From positions 29,276 to 93,275 of the forward strand of contig ML986596.1 of assembly GCA_010094045.1 (NCBI GenBank): a stretch of DNA of 64,000 nucleotides, read 5' to 3'. This document shows, one piece after another, positions 1-11,276 of the stretch. Both the position numbers and the translations under genes were made by a program. How positions within the stretch are numbered: the stretch's first letter is position 1; each line of letters begins with the position of its first letter. Under the pieces are notes generated by a model, which had not been told where the DNA came from, did no database searches, and was given only the letters and a program-made list of their open reading frames with translations. The DNA is from Lojkania enalia (lineage: Eukaryota > Ascomycota > Dothideomycetes > Pleosporales).

Positions 1-480
1 GGTAATATAGAATTCGCTCTTCTTAATATTAACTTATAACCCTACTTAATATAATCTCTTAAGAACTTTCTTAACGTAGATAGTATATGTTACCTTATCT
101 TTTAAGTAGATAAGAATATTATCTAGATAAGTAATATAGAAGTTATTTAAGTAGTTAATTAGTATATTATTTATATAGTACTAGTAAGTTACTAGACTAT
201 TATATAATTTAAAAGATAGAACTTTATACTTATAGGTTCTATATTAAGTCTAAAAGGTAGTATATTCTTTAAAACTAAAGTCTATTCTAATCTTATTAAA
301 GGCTGCGCGAATATTAAACTTAGTAAAAATTATTACCTTAATAGGTCTAGATAGGAGTTTATTTATATACAGTATTAGATATATATTCTTATAGATAAGA
401 GTATTAAGTTTATAATAATCTACGTAGATATATAGGTTACTATTAAATTTATAGACGTAAAGGATTAGAAATATAAAGGG
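1..480 (-). mobile_element. Ty3/gypsy reverse transcriptase, RIP-inactivated, runs off the left edge
   Basis: Read on the minus strand, this stretch gives a degenerate gypsy reverse transcriptase. The substrate-binding part reads like FTKFNIRAAFNKIRID, and at about 104-135 the catalytic YxDD box appears as YLDNILIY, so its second aspartate codon has become asparagine. Stop codons (TAG/TAA in place of CAG/CAA) occur throughout. The order on the minus strand is linker, then RT, heading left, so RNase H and integrase of this element lie outside the window. The element is dead. Family assignment rests on motif order and is fairly secure. Confidence 0.85.
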
Positions 481-3139
481 GCTCTAACTCTACTTAATAT
501 ACCTATACTATAGATTATCTATAATATACTTTTTAGTTGCCTCCAGCTTCTTAATATTCTACTTATATAATAGACTATAACTATTAGGGAGGGGTTCTAT
601 AAGAATAATCTTATAATTATAAGGGTAGTATTTTAGTAATTAATAAGCTGTAGTTTTACTAAATATATCTTAATACTTATAGTATTTAGATAGTAATTAG
701 AGATTTACTAGTACTTTGTTTTTAGCCTTATCTTCCAGCTCTAGGGCTTACTTATCTTTAATCAGCTGCTCGATTTCGTATAGAGATGTAGAGAAAAACT
801 CGTTCTCTTTCCTCTTTATATTAAAGTAGAAAGTATTAGCTAAAATAAGAGCGATAATAGGAGAATAGACTTTCTTTAGATTAGATTTAAACTTTATTAT
901 ATACAGGCGTATAGAAGCTCTAAGCTTATTTAAACTATAAGCTATAAAAACTAATATAGTTTTAGTAGTCTTAGTAAACCTTTAATATAATAGATAGTTA
1001 AACTATAGGACTATTAATACTAGTTCTTTTCTTATAGAGCGTTGTATTGCTAGATATCTAGTTCTACTTTCTTATTATGTACTAGCTAAGTTAATTATAT
1101 AAGAAGAAGAGGTAAAGAATTATAAGTAGTAGAATACTTAAAGGGCTATATAATCCAATTCTTATCTATATCTAGCTAGAGTTGAAAATAATATAACTAT
1201 TTAATACTAATAATATAATCCTAAATACTTAGATCTATAATAATAAATAGATAGTTTTAAATAGTTCTTCTATTAATTCGTAGATATAAGTAAATATACT
1301 AATTAACTAGAGTTTAGATTTAGTTCTAAAAACCTTTAATAGTAATTTTAAAGGGTAAACGCTATATTAATATATATAGGGTTTAAGAGAGTAATCTAGC
1401 TATTATAGAATTAAGAAATAGAAAGCTTTAAGCGCCTATATTAATAAGAGCGTTTAGTTGTATACTAACGCCTTTTAAATATAGAACAGTAGAAATTTAG
1501 AAGTACTTTCCTCTAAATAAATACGATAAATTAATATTTAATAAATTATACTTATTTAAGTCTAAGATAGAGAGTTTTCTTAGACGTCTCTATTTCCCAC
1601 CCGAGAACTATCTAGGTAGTACTTATTTACGTCTAGAAACTCTTCTTCCTTAATCTTCTCTTATTTAACCTCTATTTTATATATTCTAAAAACTATATAT
1701 TTATTTATAAAATATTCTAGTTTACTATAATTATAGTAATTACCTAGAGTTATATACCTTTTAGGTATAAGAGTCTTATTAGGTTATTAAAAAGCGATTA
1801 TAGTAGAATAAGGTATTAATACTAGAGTAGATTAGGGTAGTATTAGATTATAAGTTACCTTAGATAAACTTTTAGAAACCTTCTAGTACTAATTCGAATT
1901 TATTTTAGCTATAACCTATAGACTAGCAGTTTATTCTAGAAGGCTAAGAATACTTCTCTTTTCTATATTATAGGCTATTAAGTAGGCGACTATAGTGTTA
2001 AAAGAGCCTTTCTATATAAGCTTAAAGCTAAGGTTTAGTATCTTTAAGCTGGGGAGAATCTTATTTTATAAGTAGAAGAACTACTTAAATTAGGATACGG
2101 ATCCTCTAATAGTTATACTAATAAAGTAAGCTTTAAAAGTTAGAAATACTTCTCTCTTATTTATCCTTAGGACCTAAAACGCTTATTACGCCTCTATCTC
2201 TTTATTATCTATAATAAAATACGATTATAGAAGTAAAATTATTTCTTTAATATTCTTAAACTAATACTAGTCCGATTTAGCTAGGTATTTTAGTTCTAGA
2301 TACCCTTTTATAATACTAGAGGTATATTTCTATACTAATACTATATGTATATACTCTATCTAATAGTAATCTATCTTAATCTTAAGTCGGTTTAGAATCA
2401 AGACTTACTATTATTTAAATATAGGTTTACTACTATTTATAAGACTTTTAATCTTAGGCGTATATTTAGTAAAGTAGGCTTAAGGGGGCTTAGAAGTAGC
2501 TAAGAGGTTTCTTACTAGGGGAGTTATAAAAGTTTTCTAATATATTATTAGTTCTGATTTAGTAGTTTATAGAGGTTAATTAGAATTAATAGTTCTCTAT
2601 TATATTAAGCGTATAATCTCCTCCTATAAAATTGCAATTTATTTCTTAAGGGTTAGTTTACTCTAATTTTTCTCTAAATTAGATAGGTTCTTTATTATAG
2701 GCCCTATAGAGAGGGGTCCGCCTATTATAGGGCCCCCTATAAGAGGTAACAGTTGTTCTACACGTATAGATAGAAGTTTACTCTTACTATAACTTACGCG
2801 TATATTAATTCTAGTATAGAAATTAGAAGGTAAATTATAGTTAGATATTAGCGGTTACCTCTAATTCTAATAGGTTATTAGTAGTCTCTAAGTTTCTATC
2901 TAGGCGTACTCTACGCAGCTTTTCTAAAGGCAATCCTAATTATAGGGGATAGGAAGTTTTAAACCTAAAGGCTTTAGTTAATAGAAAGTTTCTAAGATCC
3001 TATCTAGATAACTAAATAATTTAATATAATAGTATATAAATATTATAATTTAAACTAAATTAGATATATTTTAGACTTAAATATAATTAAATAAACAATC
3101 GATACGATATTATTAAAGAGGCTATTACTAGTAGTATTT
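481..3139 (-). mobile_element. Gag-protease-linker region of the minus-strand gypsy element (degenerate)
   Basis: Between the RT and the LTR at 3140-3433. At about 500-760 the minus strand reads like the segment that usually joins protease to RT in gypsy elements: a DIFSK stretch followed by a KYYPYNYKI stretch, comparable to the familiar ADVFS...LPPHRPYDHKI. Further right, gag and protease are expected, but RIP has erased clear motifs; I could not find a zinc knuckle or a protease active site by eye. Assignment of 900-3139 rests on position only. Confidence 0.55.
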
Positions 3140-3433
3140 AGTTCTTCTATATAATATAATAGTATAGATAAGATAATAGGTCTAAATATAGTATAAATCT
3201 ACTTAGAGGTATATAGAAGTACGTAGGGGTTTAGAGACCTAAGAATTCTATTAATACCTATAAGCCTTATACGAAAGAATATAAAAGAACTACTAAGCTA
3301 CTTATAAGGGAGTATATAACTATATATAGAAGGGAAAAGGGGCGGAGCTGGGGGTAGAATAAGATAAGTAAAAAGTTTTAGGATAAGGTTATATATAAAG
3401 CTTTTCGTAAAATAATTTCTTCGCATTATTACA
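3140..3433 (-). repeat. LTR copy A (5' LTR of the minus-strand gypsy element), RIP-mutated
   Basis: It aligns along its length with the cleaner LTR at 8907-9200 (same orientation in the window) and with the inverted copy at 5457-5746. Shared blocks include AGAATTCTATT, ACTTATAAGGGAGT and AAAAGGGGCGGAGC. Differences from the 8907 copy are overwhelmingly C-to-T and G-to-A. The right edge, ending ATTACA at 3433, touches integrase sequence of another element, so this LTR marks the 5' boundary of the left-hand element. The left edge is approximate. Confidence 0.8.
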
Positions 3434-3439
3434 ATTTTA

Positions 3440-4400
3440 GGTATAAAAATTAAACTATCTACTACTTATTATAAAAAGACTAATAGATAGATAGAAATTA
3501 TAAATAAATATATCGATTAGAGACTGTACTCTTTTATATCCTTCTACTAAAATAACTAGAGTTCTCTATTACCTATAATTAATTAAGTATAAGTAACTCT
3601 ATTTTATATAACTATTAGAATATCCTTATATTAGATTCTATATAAACTTAAGCTCTATTAGAGTAAGGATTAAAAATATTCTATTAATTTTATTACTATA
3701 ATAGATAAATTAAATTATAAAAATATTTTAATTCTAGTAACTTATATATATATAGCCTAGAAAACTATAAAGGCTAATATTAAGAAAGCTTAGGATTATA
3801 TATAATCTATTATTAATTATTACTAACGACCGATTAATTAGTAGATTAGTAATATAGTCTACTTAAATACTAAGAACTTTACGGTCTAGAGATTAAGCTA
3901 AAAGCTATCCGATTAATAGAAGGACCCTTTTAAAATACTAGAATAGGTTAGAAACTTATACTATTTATAGCTACCCCTAGGATTAAAAATATATAATATC
4001 TTCGTACTAAACCTACTATATAAAAACCCTTAGAACTCTCTACTAAGGTAAAAAGCTCTAAAACTACCCGCTATTACTATTAAGGAGGTAGAAGAGTATG
4101 AAGTTAAAGAAATACTAGCTAGTAAGCTATATTATAAAACCCTTAAATACTGTATAAAATAGGTAGAATATAATTCTAACCTAGTCTAGTATAAAGCTTT
4201 AAATTTTATAGGTTCGCTTTATAAGTTAAAAGCTTTTTATAATAAGTATCTAAGTTAGCTAGAACTTTTAAAAGCCCTAATTAAATAGATTAAAATATAT
4301 AAGAATAGTATAGAGAATATAAATTATTTAGTAGACAATAATATATAAGAGTTAAGTAGTAGATTAGAAAACTAAATTATAGGCCTAAAATTACTCCTCT
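3440..4400 (+). mobile_element. Gypsy chromovirus integrase C-terminus and chromodomain (degenerate)
   Basis: On the plus strand, about 3450-3530 reads as the integrase motif usually written STAYHPQTDGQTE, here IKLSTTYYKKTNRQIEI with RIP changes. At about 4090-4275 a chromodomain is readable: EYEVKEILASKLYYK, then a KY-K-VEYN-SNLV stretch, then a KAFYNKY ending like the usual LLEEYH. A C-terminal chromodomain on the integrase is typical of fungal chromoviruses, where it targets insertion to heterochromatin. The 5' part of this element (gag, protease, RT) is absent immediately upstream because LTR copy A sits there. Confidence 0.82.
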
Positions 4401-5444
4401 ATAGAATCTAGAAGGTCTAATAGTAGGCTATTAGATATCTCTCTAGTCCTCTTCTCTTCTACTATTCTTCTCTTTTCTTTCTTCTAAACTCCTCTTAAAC
4501 CCTTTCTATCTTATTTTTAACTATCTAAGAGTGCCGTAATATTAGCTTAAAAGCTAAATACTAGAGTTTTTAAGGCTAAAACTTAATAGAGTAACTTAAT
4601 ACTCTAGTAGAATAAAGCTACCTAAATACTAGCTATAAAAAGGCTATCTTTCTAACTCTTTACAACCTAGACTATAAATACTAGACTATAAGCAGACTCT
4701 AAAATAGCCTTAAAAACTACCTTTTTATCCTTCTTATCCTCTATATATTAGACTGCTACCTATAGTTTAAGATAGCCCTAAAGGACTAGAAACTCCTCCT
4801 TATAGTAGAAGGGGATCTATAAGTATATTAGTAGTAAGTATCCTACTAGTATTAGATACGATTTATATAGGGTTATACTTTTTATTTTATAAGATATAAT
4901 ACTTGTATTTTTTTAATCTTAGGGACCGAAAGGTAAATATTATATACTACCCGCGGGTGAGTATATATATAGCTTAAAGGTAGATAATTTAGAAAGCTTC
5001 TAAAGAGGCTTTAAAAGGCGGGTAGAATAGTATATTAATTAATTTTTTTTATAAAGCGTTAGTAATACTTTAATAATTAACGGTTCTAGGGACGTATAAT
5101 AATATATATAGAGTAGAAGTTGTTATTTAATTAAAGAAGCTTAGTTAACAGTAACCTAGTAATATACTAAGGCTAGTAAATACTTATTACTATACGCGAT
5201 AAAATTATAATATTAATAAACTATTATAATAGTAGTTACTAACTAATATATAGGTTAATTATACTTACTATAAAAAACCTTACTTAATATTATATTAATA
5301 TATAAATATATCTCTATAGGTAACTATATATATTAGCTCTTACTAATAAATATCTTCTTAAAGAAATTTCTTTATACTAGAACCTATCTATAACAGCCCT
5401 AATTCCCTCCTAAACTAGTATAGATAGAGATTATCAGCCTATAA
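4401..5444 (+). mobile_element. Region between chromodomain and 3' LTR, unrecognised
   Basis: About 1 kb of heavily RIP-mutated sequence between the chromodomain and the purine tract before LTR copy B. It includes a pyrimidine-rich stretch (4450-4510) and two short GC-bearing words (near 4950 and 5090). I recognise no domain. It may be the 3' untranslated part of the gypsy element or a further inserted fragment; it is long for a plain 3' end. Confidence 0.4.
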
Positions 5445-5456
5445 AGAGGGGGGTAG
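5445..5456 (+). other. Polypurine tract next to LTR copy B
   Basis: AAAGAGGGGGGTAG lies directly before the first bases of LTR copy B. A purine run at this place primes plus-strand DNA synthesis in LTR retrotransposons. Its position fixes LTR copy B as the 3' LTR and the element as plus-stranded, in agreement with the integrase-chromodomain direction. Confidence 0.65.
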
Positions 5457-5746
5457 TATAATAATACAAAGAAATTGTTCTACGAAAAGCTTTATATATA
5501 ACTTTATCTTAAAGCTTTTTACTTATCTTATCCTACCCCTAGCTCCGCCTCTTTTCCCTTCTATATATAGTTATATACTCCTTTATAAGTAGCTTAATAG
5601 TTCTTCTATATCCTTTTATATAAGGCCTATAGGTATTAATAGAATTTTTAGGTCCCTAAACTCTTATATACTCCTATATACCTCTAAATAGATTCGTACC
5701 GTATTTAGATCTATTATCTTATCTACGCCGTTATAAGATTAGTATA
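5457..5746 (+). repeat. LTR copy B (3' LTR of the plus-strand gypsy element), RIP-mutated
   Basis: This is the reverse complement of copies A and C; conserved words include CTACGAAAAGCTT, CTAGCTCCGCCTCTTTTCCCTT and ACTCCTTTATAAGTAGCTTA. It starts TATAATAATAC, equivalent to TGTAACGATGC in the less mutated copy. Opposite orientation of A and B fits two separate, oppositely oriented elements of one family rather than one element with two LTRs. Confidence 0.8.
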
Positions 5747-6220
5747 AGTAGCTATTCAAGTTTTTAAAGCGCTTTAAGGCTTAAAAAAGGCTTATTATAT
5801 AAATAGATAAAAGAAAACTTTACTAGATATATAATAATATAAAAACTATAATAGAATTAGATATAATATATAAATATTTTAGATAGATAAATCTACTTCT
5901 TTTAAGTTAAATATAAGTACTTAAAATATTTTTTAGATAATTCTAATAATAGTTTAATTAGTTAAAGTTGGTAGGTTTAAAATACTAAGAAATTTTAGCT
6001 TATTTAATAGAGTAGTTTACTTAATAGTACTTTATATTAAAATATATTATACTTTTTAGTATTTTATAATTTTATATATCTTCTATATAGTCTTTATAGA
6101 CTTTAAAATATATTTAGAAGTAAAAGTAACTTTATACTTTTCTATCTAAAAGTCTACTAATAACTAGATAAAATACTTTTTATAGTTTTAAACTTATTAG
6201 TTATAGTTTATATAATTCTT

Positions 6221-6480
6221 CTTCTTATAAATATAAGAAGATTTAGAGTAAGAAAGATTAGCTTAAATAGAGGTAGTTTATAGTAGCTATACTTTCTCTA
6301 GTATAATAATAGTTAAATTAATTATAGAAATATTATCTACTTTATATTATTATTTTATCTTCTATAACTATTTAAAATTCTTCTACTTTTATTTACCTTA
6401 TATCTATTATTATAGTCTTTCTAAGTCTTTAGTATTTATATTCTATTCTATACTACTCTAGGCTAGAAAGTATAAGATAG
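6221..6480. repeat. Left copy of a direct repeat flanking a second degenerate element
   Basis: It shares long stretches with 8226-8425, for example GTTAAATTAATTATAGAAATAT against GCTAAATTAACTATAGAAATAT (first 20 bases comparable) and the block around ATTATTATAGTCTTT. The right copy lacks about 55 bases present here. The two copies are in the same orientation about 2 kb apart, so they could be LTRs of a second, perhaps copia-type, element. RIP has made the family unidentifiable by eye. Confidence 0.6.
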
Positions 6481-8225
6481 TATTATAATTCTATAATTCT
6501 TTAGATAATTAATTAATATTTATTCTAATTTACTTTTCTAGTTAAATAAATTTTATACTAGCTCTAAAATTAGTATTTTACCTATTATTAGATATTAGAA
6601 TTTTTATATACCTAATAGAACTAGCTATTAAACTAAAAGAGGTAGAAAATATATTTATAATATTAAAAATTACTACTAGACTATTTTAAAGAGTTTAAAT
6701 AATTCGAATATAATAGGTTAGTATAATAGATTATAGTATAGTAATAATAGATAGAATAGTAGAGTTAAAATATTTATATATTTAGTTCTCTTAAAAAAAG
6801 ATAGTTAATAAAAGAGAGATAAATTACTACTATTGTTATAGAGTATAATTTAGCTATTTTAATCCTAGATTAGATAACTCTATATTATTAACCTATAACT
6901 TAAAGCTATAAAATATTATAGCTTCTAACTTATATATATTATTTAGTATTTTTACTTCTTATAGAGTATTATTTTATACTAGTAGTATTAGTATATAAAG
7001 CTTTATATTAAGCTTTAAAAATACTACTTTTAAATTAAATAGGACTAGACTAACTCCTTAAAAGTTTATATAAATATTATCCTTTATAATTAATATATTA
7101 AAAGTAGCTTTAAAAGTTAAAAAGAACTTAAGTTTTATAATATAGTTAATATAATTATATATTAAAACTAAGATCTAATTTCTATATATACGTTTTAATA
7201 GTAAAAAGTAGCTTATATTTAGTAGCTATAATAGGTATAATAAATAAGCTAGTATATAGAGTAGAATAATACCCTATTTTTATAAAGTTTTTAGAAATTA
7301 AGTAAATTATAGCTATTATAGCTATTAAAAATTAGTAGTTAATATATATCTACTATATAATCTTTTATATATTTATAAAAGTATTTTAACTATTTAATAC
7401 TAAGTTTATTTATTATTTAGCCGTTTTTATTAACTATAATAGCCTAGATTTTAGGTATATTATTACTTTTATACTAGGTAGAGAGATAGTAGTATCTAGT
7501 AATAATAATAAAGAGTAGAAGTATTTAACTAATAGTATTAATCTTTTAAATTATTAAAATCTATTTATAATTATCTAATTAAATTACTTTTAGCTAATTA
7601 TATCTCTCTATATTTATAATAATTAGTTATAATAAAACAATATCTATTTAAAGGCTAGATTTATTAAAGTTATATATATTTTTATTTATAATACTATACT
7701 TTTTCTTAATATACTATATAAGTTTAAAATAGTCTTTAATTATTTTAGAATTTTTATATAGAGTTTTCTAGTAATTATAAAACTAATTTAAGCGTATTTT
7801 AAGCTTAGAATTATATTTAATAAAGTTTCTAGACTAATATATACTAATCTAGCCTATACTATATTTAGTAAGTAAGTTATTACCTATATTTTATATAGTA
7901 GTTAAAATAGGTATAAATTCTTATAAATCTAGGTTAAATATATATTAAATAATAACCTCCTCTTTAAATTTTATTAGTTTCTTTAAATTAGGCTTATAAT
8001 TATTCTATAAGTAGATTCTATTATATTATTAGTATATAGTCGTTTAAATTATATTAAATATTAAAGTAATATATCTTTTACTATTTATTTAGCCTTTTTA
8101 GTAGTTAAAAAAGCTAAGTTTATTTAATTCTCATTTTAAGCTATATTCTTATTATTATATTATTATATTATTATTAAAAGCTTAAATATTATATTTTAGT
8201 AATAGAGTAAACTACTTACTTATAT
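6481..8225. mobile_element. Interior of a second RIP-mutated repeat family
   Basis: The left part (about 6690-6930) aligns with the cleaner copy at 9340-9600, and the right part (about 8034-8200) aligns with 9600-9760. The cleaner copy therefore lacks about 1.1 kb of the interior. Base differences between the two are almost all C-to-T or G-to-A, which shows RIP directly. No coding motif could be read with confidence. Confidence 0.6.
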
Positions 8226-8425
8226 AAGCTGCTCGCTTATAAGATATATTAGAATAAGAAAAGTTAGTTTAAATAAAAGTAGTTTATAATAACTATAGAT
8301 TACTCTCTTTAATATAATAATAGCTAAATTAACTATAGAAATATCATTTACTATATATCTATTATTATAGTCTTTTTAAGTTTTTAGTATCTATATCTTA
8401 CTCTAGATATTATAAATATAGAATA
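8226..8425. repeat. Right copy of the direct repeat
   Basis: Partner of 6221-6480 with an internal deletion. Beyond it, 8430-8900 is still AT-rich but regains words such as GGACTGTGGGAACTAGAG and GAACCGGCGATCCTAAT, marking the edge of the RIP island. Confidence 0.6.
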
Positions 8426-8906
8426 CTAAAAGGTACTACTTCTATAGTTAAGGTCTAATCTAATACTAGCTACTATAAATGTTAACTTAAATAAAAACCA
8501 ATAAGATAATAATAGGTAGATATATATTATAAACCAACTATTAGATAGTAAGTAGTAGGACTGTGGGAACTAGAGAGATAATTAGTTAGATAATAAAGTA
8601 TAGTACAACCTATATACGTAATAATAGTAGAAGTATTAGAGTTGGTAGGACGAATCTAATAGACCTAATAGATCTAATAAGCTAGGCTTAGCAGTCTTAG
8701 ACTTTTCTATATAAGTCGATAGATTTTCTTTATAGATTGGGTCCTATATAGTTATTCTATTGTAAGATATTAGTTTTATTACTACGTTAGACTTCTAAGA
8801 ATATATTTATTATATTTAAAGAACCGGCGATCCTAATACTCTCTTATTACTAAAGCTACTACCTCTAACTAACCTAATATTAATAAGGCCTAGGTATATA
8901 TACGAC

Positions 8907-9200
8907 TGTAACGGCGGTCGTTATAACGGCGCAGGTAAGATAATAGGTCCGAATGCGGCACGAATCCACTCAGAGGTATATGGGAGTGCGTGGGGGTTCA
9001 GGGACCTGAGAATTCTATTGACACCTATAGGCCTTGTACGAAAGGATATAGAAAAACTACCGAGCTACTTATAAGGGAGTGTGCAACTATATATGGATGG
9101 GAAAAGGGGCGGAGCCGGGGGTAGGATAAGATAAGCGAAAAGCTTTGGGATAAGGTTGCATGTGAAGCTTTTCGTGGAACGATTTCTTCGCATCGTTACA
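8907..9200 (-). repeat. Solo LTR (copy C), the least RIP-mutated copy of the gypsy LTR
   Basis: The copy begins TGTAAC and ends GTTACA, a perfect 6-bp terminal inverted repeat with the TG...CA ends typical of LTRs. It is 294 bp and aligns with copies A and B. It keeps CpA and TpG words lost in those copies, so it is either younger or escaped RIP. No internal region is attached on either side, so it looks like a solo LTR left by recombination. Flanking five bases (ACGAC and GTCGT) are not a direct target duplication. Confidence 0.8.
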
Positions 9201-9289
9201 GTCGTTATATATACCAGCGGTATATAGGTTAGTAATTGTAAGGGTATATATACTATTCTACACCCATGATCAGCGATATTGATCATTCG

Positions 9290-9770
9290 TACCTTTTGGT
9301 TGCAGTAGCGCAGTGGTGTAGAGCCGTGCTTCTGACACTAGACTACTCTAAAGGGTTCAAGCGATTCGAATGTAATAAGCTAGTATGATAGATTACAGCG
9401 TAGCGGCGGTAGATAAAGTAACAGGGCTAAAATGTTCGTATATTCAGTTCTCTTAGAAAAGAGATGGCTGATGAATGAGAGACGAATCACTGCCATCCCT
9501 GCAGGGTGCGATTCGGCTATTTCAACCCTAGGTCAGGTGACTCTATATCATCAACCCGTAACTCAAGGCTATGAGATATTACACTTAGTAGTGGAATATG
9601 TTACAGTTATTTGAATTACATTAAATATTAAGGCAGCGCCCCTTTCGCTATTCATTTGGCCTCTTTTAATAGCTGAGAGGGCTAAATTTACTTGATTCTC
9701 GTTTCGGGCTGTATTCTTATTGTTTCGTTGTTGCATCGTTGTTGAAAGCTCAGGTGTCGCATTTTGTTGA
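9290..9770 (+). repeat. tRNA-derived repeat, lightly mutated, internally deleted relative of the 6.6-8.2 kb element
   Basis: TAGCGCAGTGGT at 9306-9317 fits a tRNA gene A box, and GGGTTCAAGC at 9353-9362 resembles a B box, about 47 bases apart as in a RNA polymerase III promoter. The following 400 bases match the RIP-mutated interior repeat at 6690-6930 and 8034-8200. A tRNA-like head with an unrelated body is the structure of a SINE. The head itself aligns only weakly with the RIP-mutated copy, so it might belong to a separate insertion. Short reading frames here look fortuitous. Confidence 0.5.
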
Positions 9771-9831
9771 TGGGGTTGCCGGTCGTTTGTAAGGTACGTT
9801 GGATACAAGTTTTAGTCCAAAAAAGTATAAG

Positions 9832-10052
9832 CATCCCAGGTGGGGCTCGAACCCACAACCTTTGGATTGGAAAACCCAAGAACTAAATGTATATTTAGGT
9901 AGAAGTCCAACTGCTGGATGTTAGATTTGCTTTAAATCATTATTTAGGATAATTTTATTCTGAAGAATAGCAAGCAAGCATTAGGAATGAGTGTTGGACA
10001 ATCTCAAAACAGTACTGGGAAACATACCGCGCTACCATTGCGCCACTGGGAC
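9832..10052 (-). pseudogene. Split tRNA-like sequence (Trp-like arms) interrupted by about 145 bp
   Basis: On the minus strand the left half starts GTCCCAG at 10052, followed by a D arm (GCGC, AATGGTA, GCGC). The right half carries a T arm (GTGGG, TTCGAGC, CCCAC) and ends CTGGGAT plus G at 9832. The two ends pair as a full seven-base acceptor stem (G-U, U-A, three C-G, A-U, G-C). D-arm and 3' half resemble tRNA-Trp, with TTCCAAT as a possible CCA anticodon loop, but the anticodon stem halves do not pair and the gap is far longer than normal fungal tRNA introns. I treat it as a disrupted tRNA gene or tRNA-derived repeat. Confidence 0.5.
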
Positions 10053-11276
10053 AACAATATAATATTATTATTTTTTTTTCCAACTTTAAATATTATATAG
10101 TACAAATATGGAAACCAAAAAGCGTGTAAAAGTGGACTGAAGAGAGTAAGACTCAGAATAAGACCCACCGCTCATTGAAGGGCACACCGTAGCTTAGATT
10201 CCTGGTTTGTGGGCATGCATGACGTGTCTGGCGGCTTGGGTTGGCCTATCAGTCCGCTCCATTCCGTGGATTGCTCCTAAGCATCTCTACATATTCACAA
10301 AGACATACTCCATCAATTAGCCATAACAGATTTCGGAAACATCCTTGAGACAGCCAAAAGTATTTCTACAGGATTTCAGCTATTGTCCTTCACTTGGTGA
10401 AGGTGTATGACTTCCGGTACATGGCCCTCGATTGCAGCGCAATCACGTCTTGGCACCCATCATTTTTCAACATCCATCGAGTCAAACTATTCAAAGTCTA
10501 AGATAGAAGCATTAGAGAATTTGTTAGGATTCTCGAAACGAACAAGAATATTCTCTTTGAAAATATGCACAAAATCTTTCGTCTGGAAAAACCAGCCTCG
10601 AAACATCCGGCCAAGCACCCCAATAATTCCTTTCCACAGCCCACAACCGCCATCTCAACAGACCTTCAAGCCCTCACCCTTATGGTGCGAACAATAACAT
10701 TCAAACATCCATTCCACTATACGTGCAACACCACTAATATCCTATCCGCTTCATTCCACAATCCCAAAATTCCGTAGTGGGGAATGTGGGGTGAACTCTC
10801 GTGTTCGGCTCGCGCTAGCGATCAACCTCCCACATGGCAACCACGCCGCGGAGCCATCTCTCCGACGATATATTATAGTTATTTGGGGATCACCGGAGAG
10901 TTTTAATCTGCGTAAACCGTACTTGTTTTCGTATCTACGATATCGTTTCTAAAAAAAAAAAAAAATATCGGGTTGCTTATTTCTAAGGGGCTGTCGGGAG
11001 ATAATGATAGGGTTGAGGGTGCAGGAACGGGATCTCGAGGGCAAAGTTGCGCTGGTAACGTATGTTTTTGCGAATTTTATTTCCGGGATTGAATGGTTGG
11101 AGTTGGTGAGGAGGAGTGAAGTGTAGACTTTTCGTGTTTTGGTGTCTCTTGTTGAGATGTTCTTTGGGCTGGCGCATACAGGCGGAATTGTTCAATCTTG
11201 TCTTCCCGGATCGAAAGTTTTCATGTTTCAATTGTTACTTTAACGCTTACACAATATCCCTCGACATGCTAGATAA
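10053..11276. other. No recognisable gene
   Basis: Ordinary base composition with homopolymer runs (T at 10071-10079, A near 10950-10965). Reading frames such as 10407-10697 (+) and 10983-11231 (-) lack recognisable motifs and partners. I see nothing that can be supported. Confidence 0.6.

Larger units (their letters stand above)
1..8900. repeat. AT-rich RIP-mutated transposon island
   Basis: The whole stretch is dominated by TA dinucleotides and nearly lacks CA and TG, so no reading frame of useful length survives on either strand. This is the pattern left by RIP (C to T within CpA, on both strands) in Pezizomycotina. Transposon identity is still readable by looking through the stop codons: gypsy reverse transcriptase, integrase and chromodomain, three LTR copies and a second repeat family, listed separately. 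Composition changes abruptly between about 8.45 and 8.95 kb, where CA, TG and GC-rich words return. I see no host gene here. Confidence 0.92.

Noticed and set aside
4401..5444. A separate DNA transposon between chromodomain and LTR B
   Set aside because: No terminal inverted repeats or transposase motif could be read through the RIP damage.
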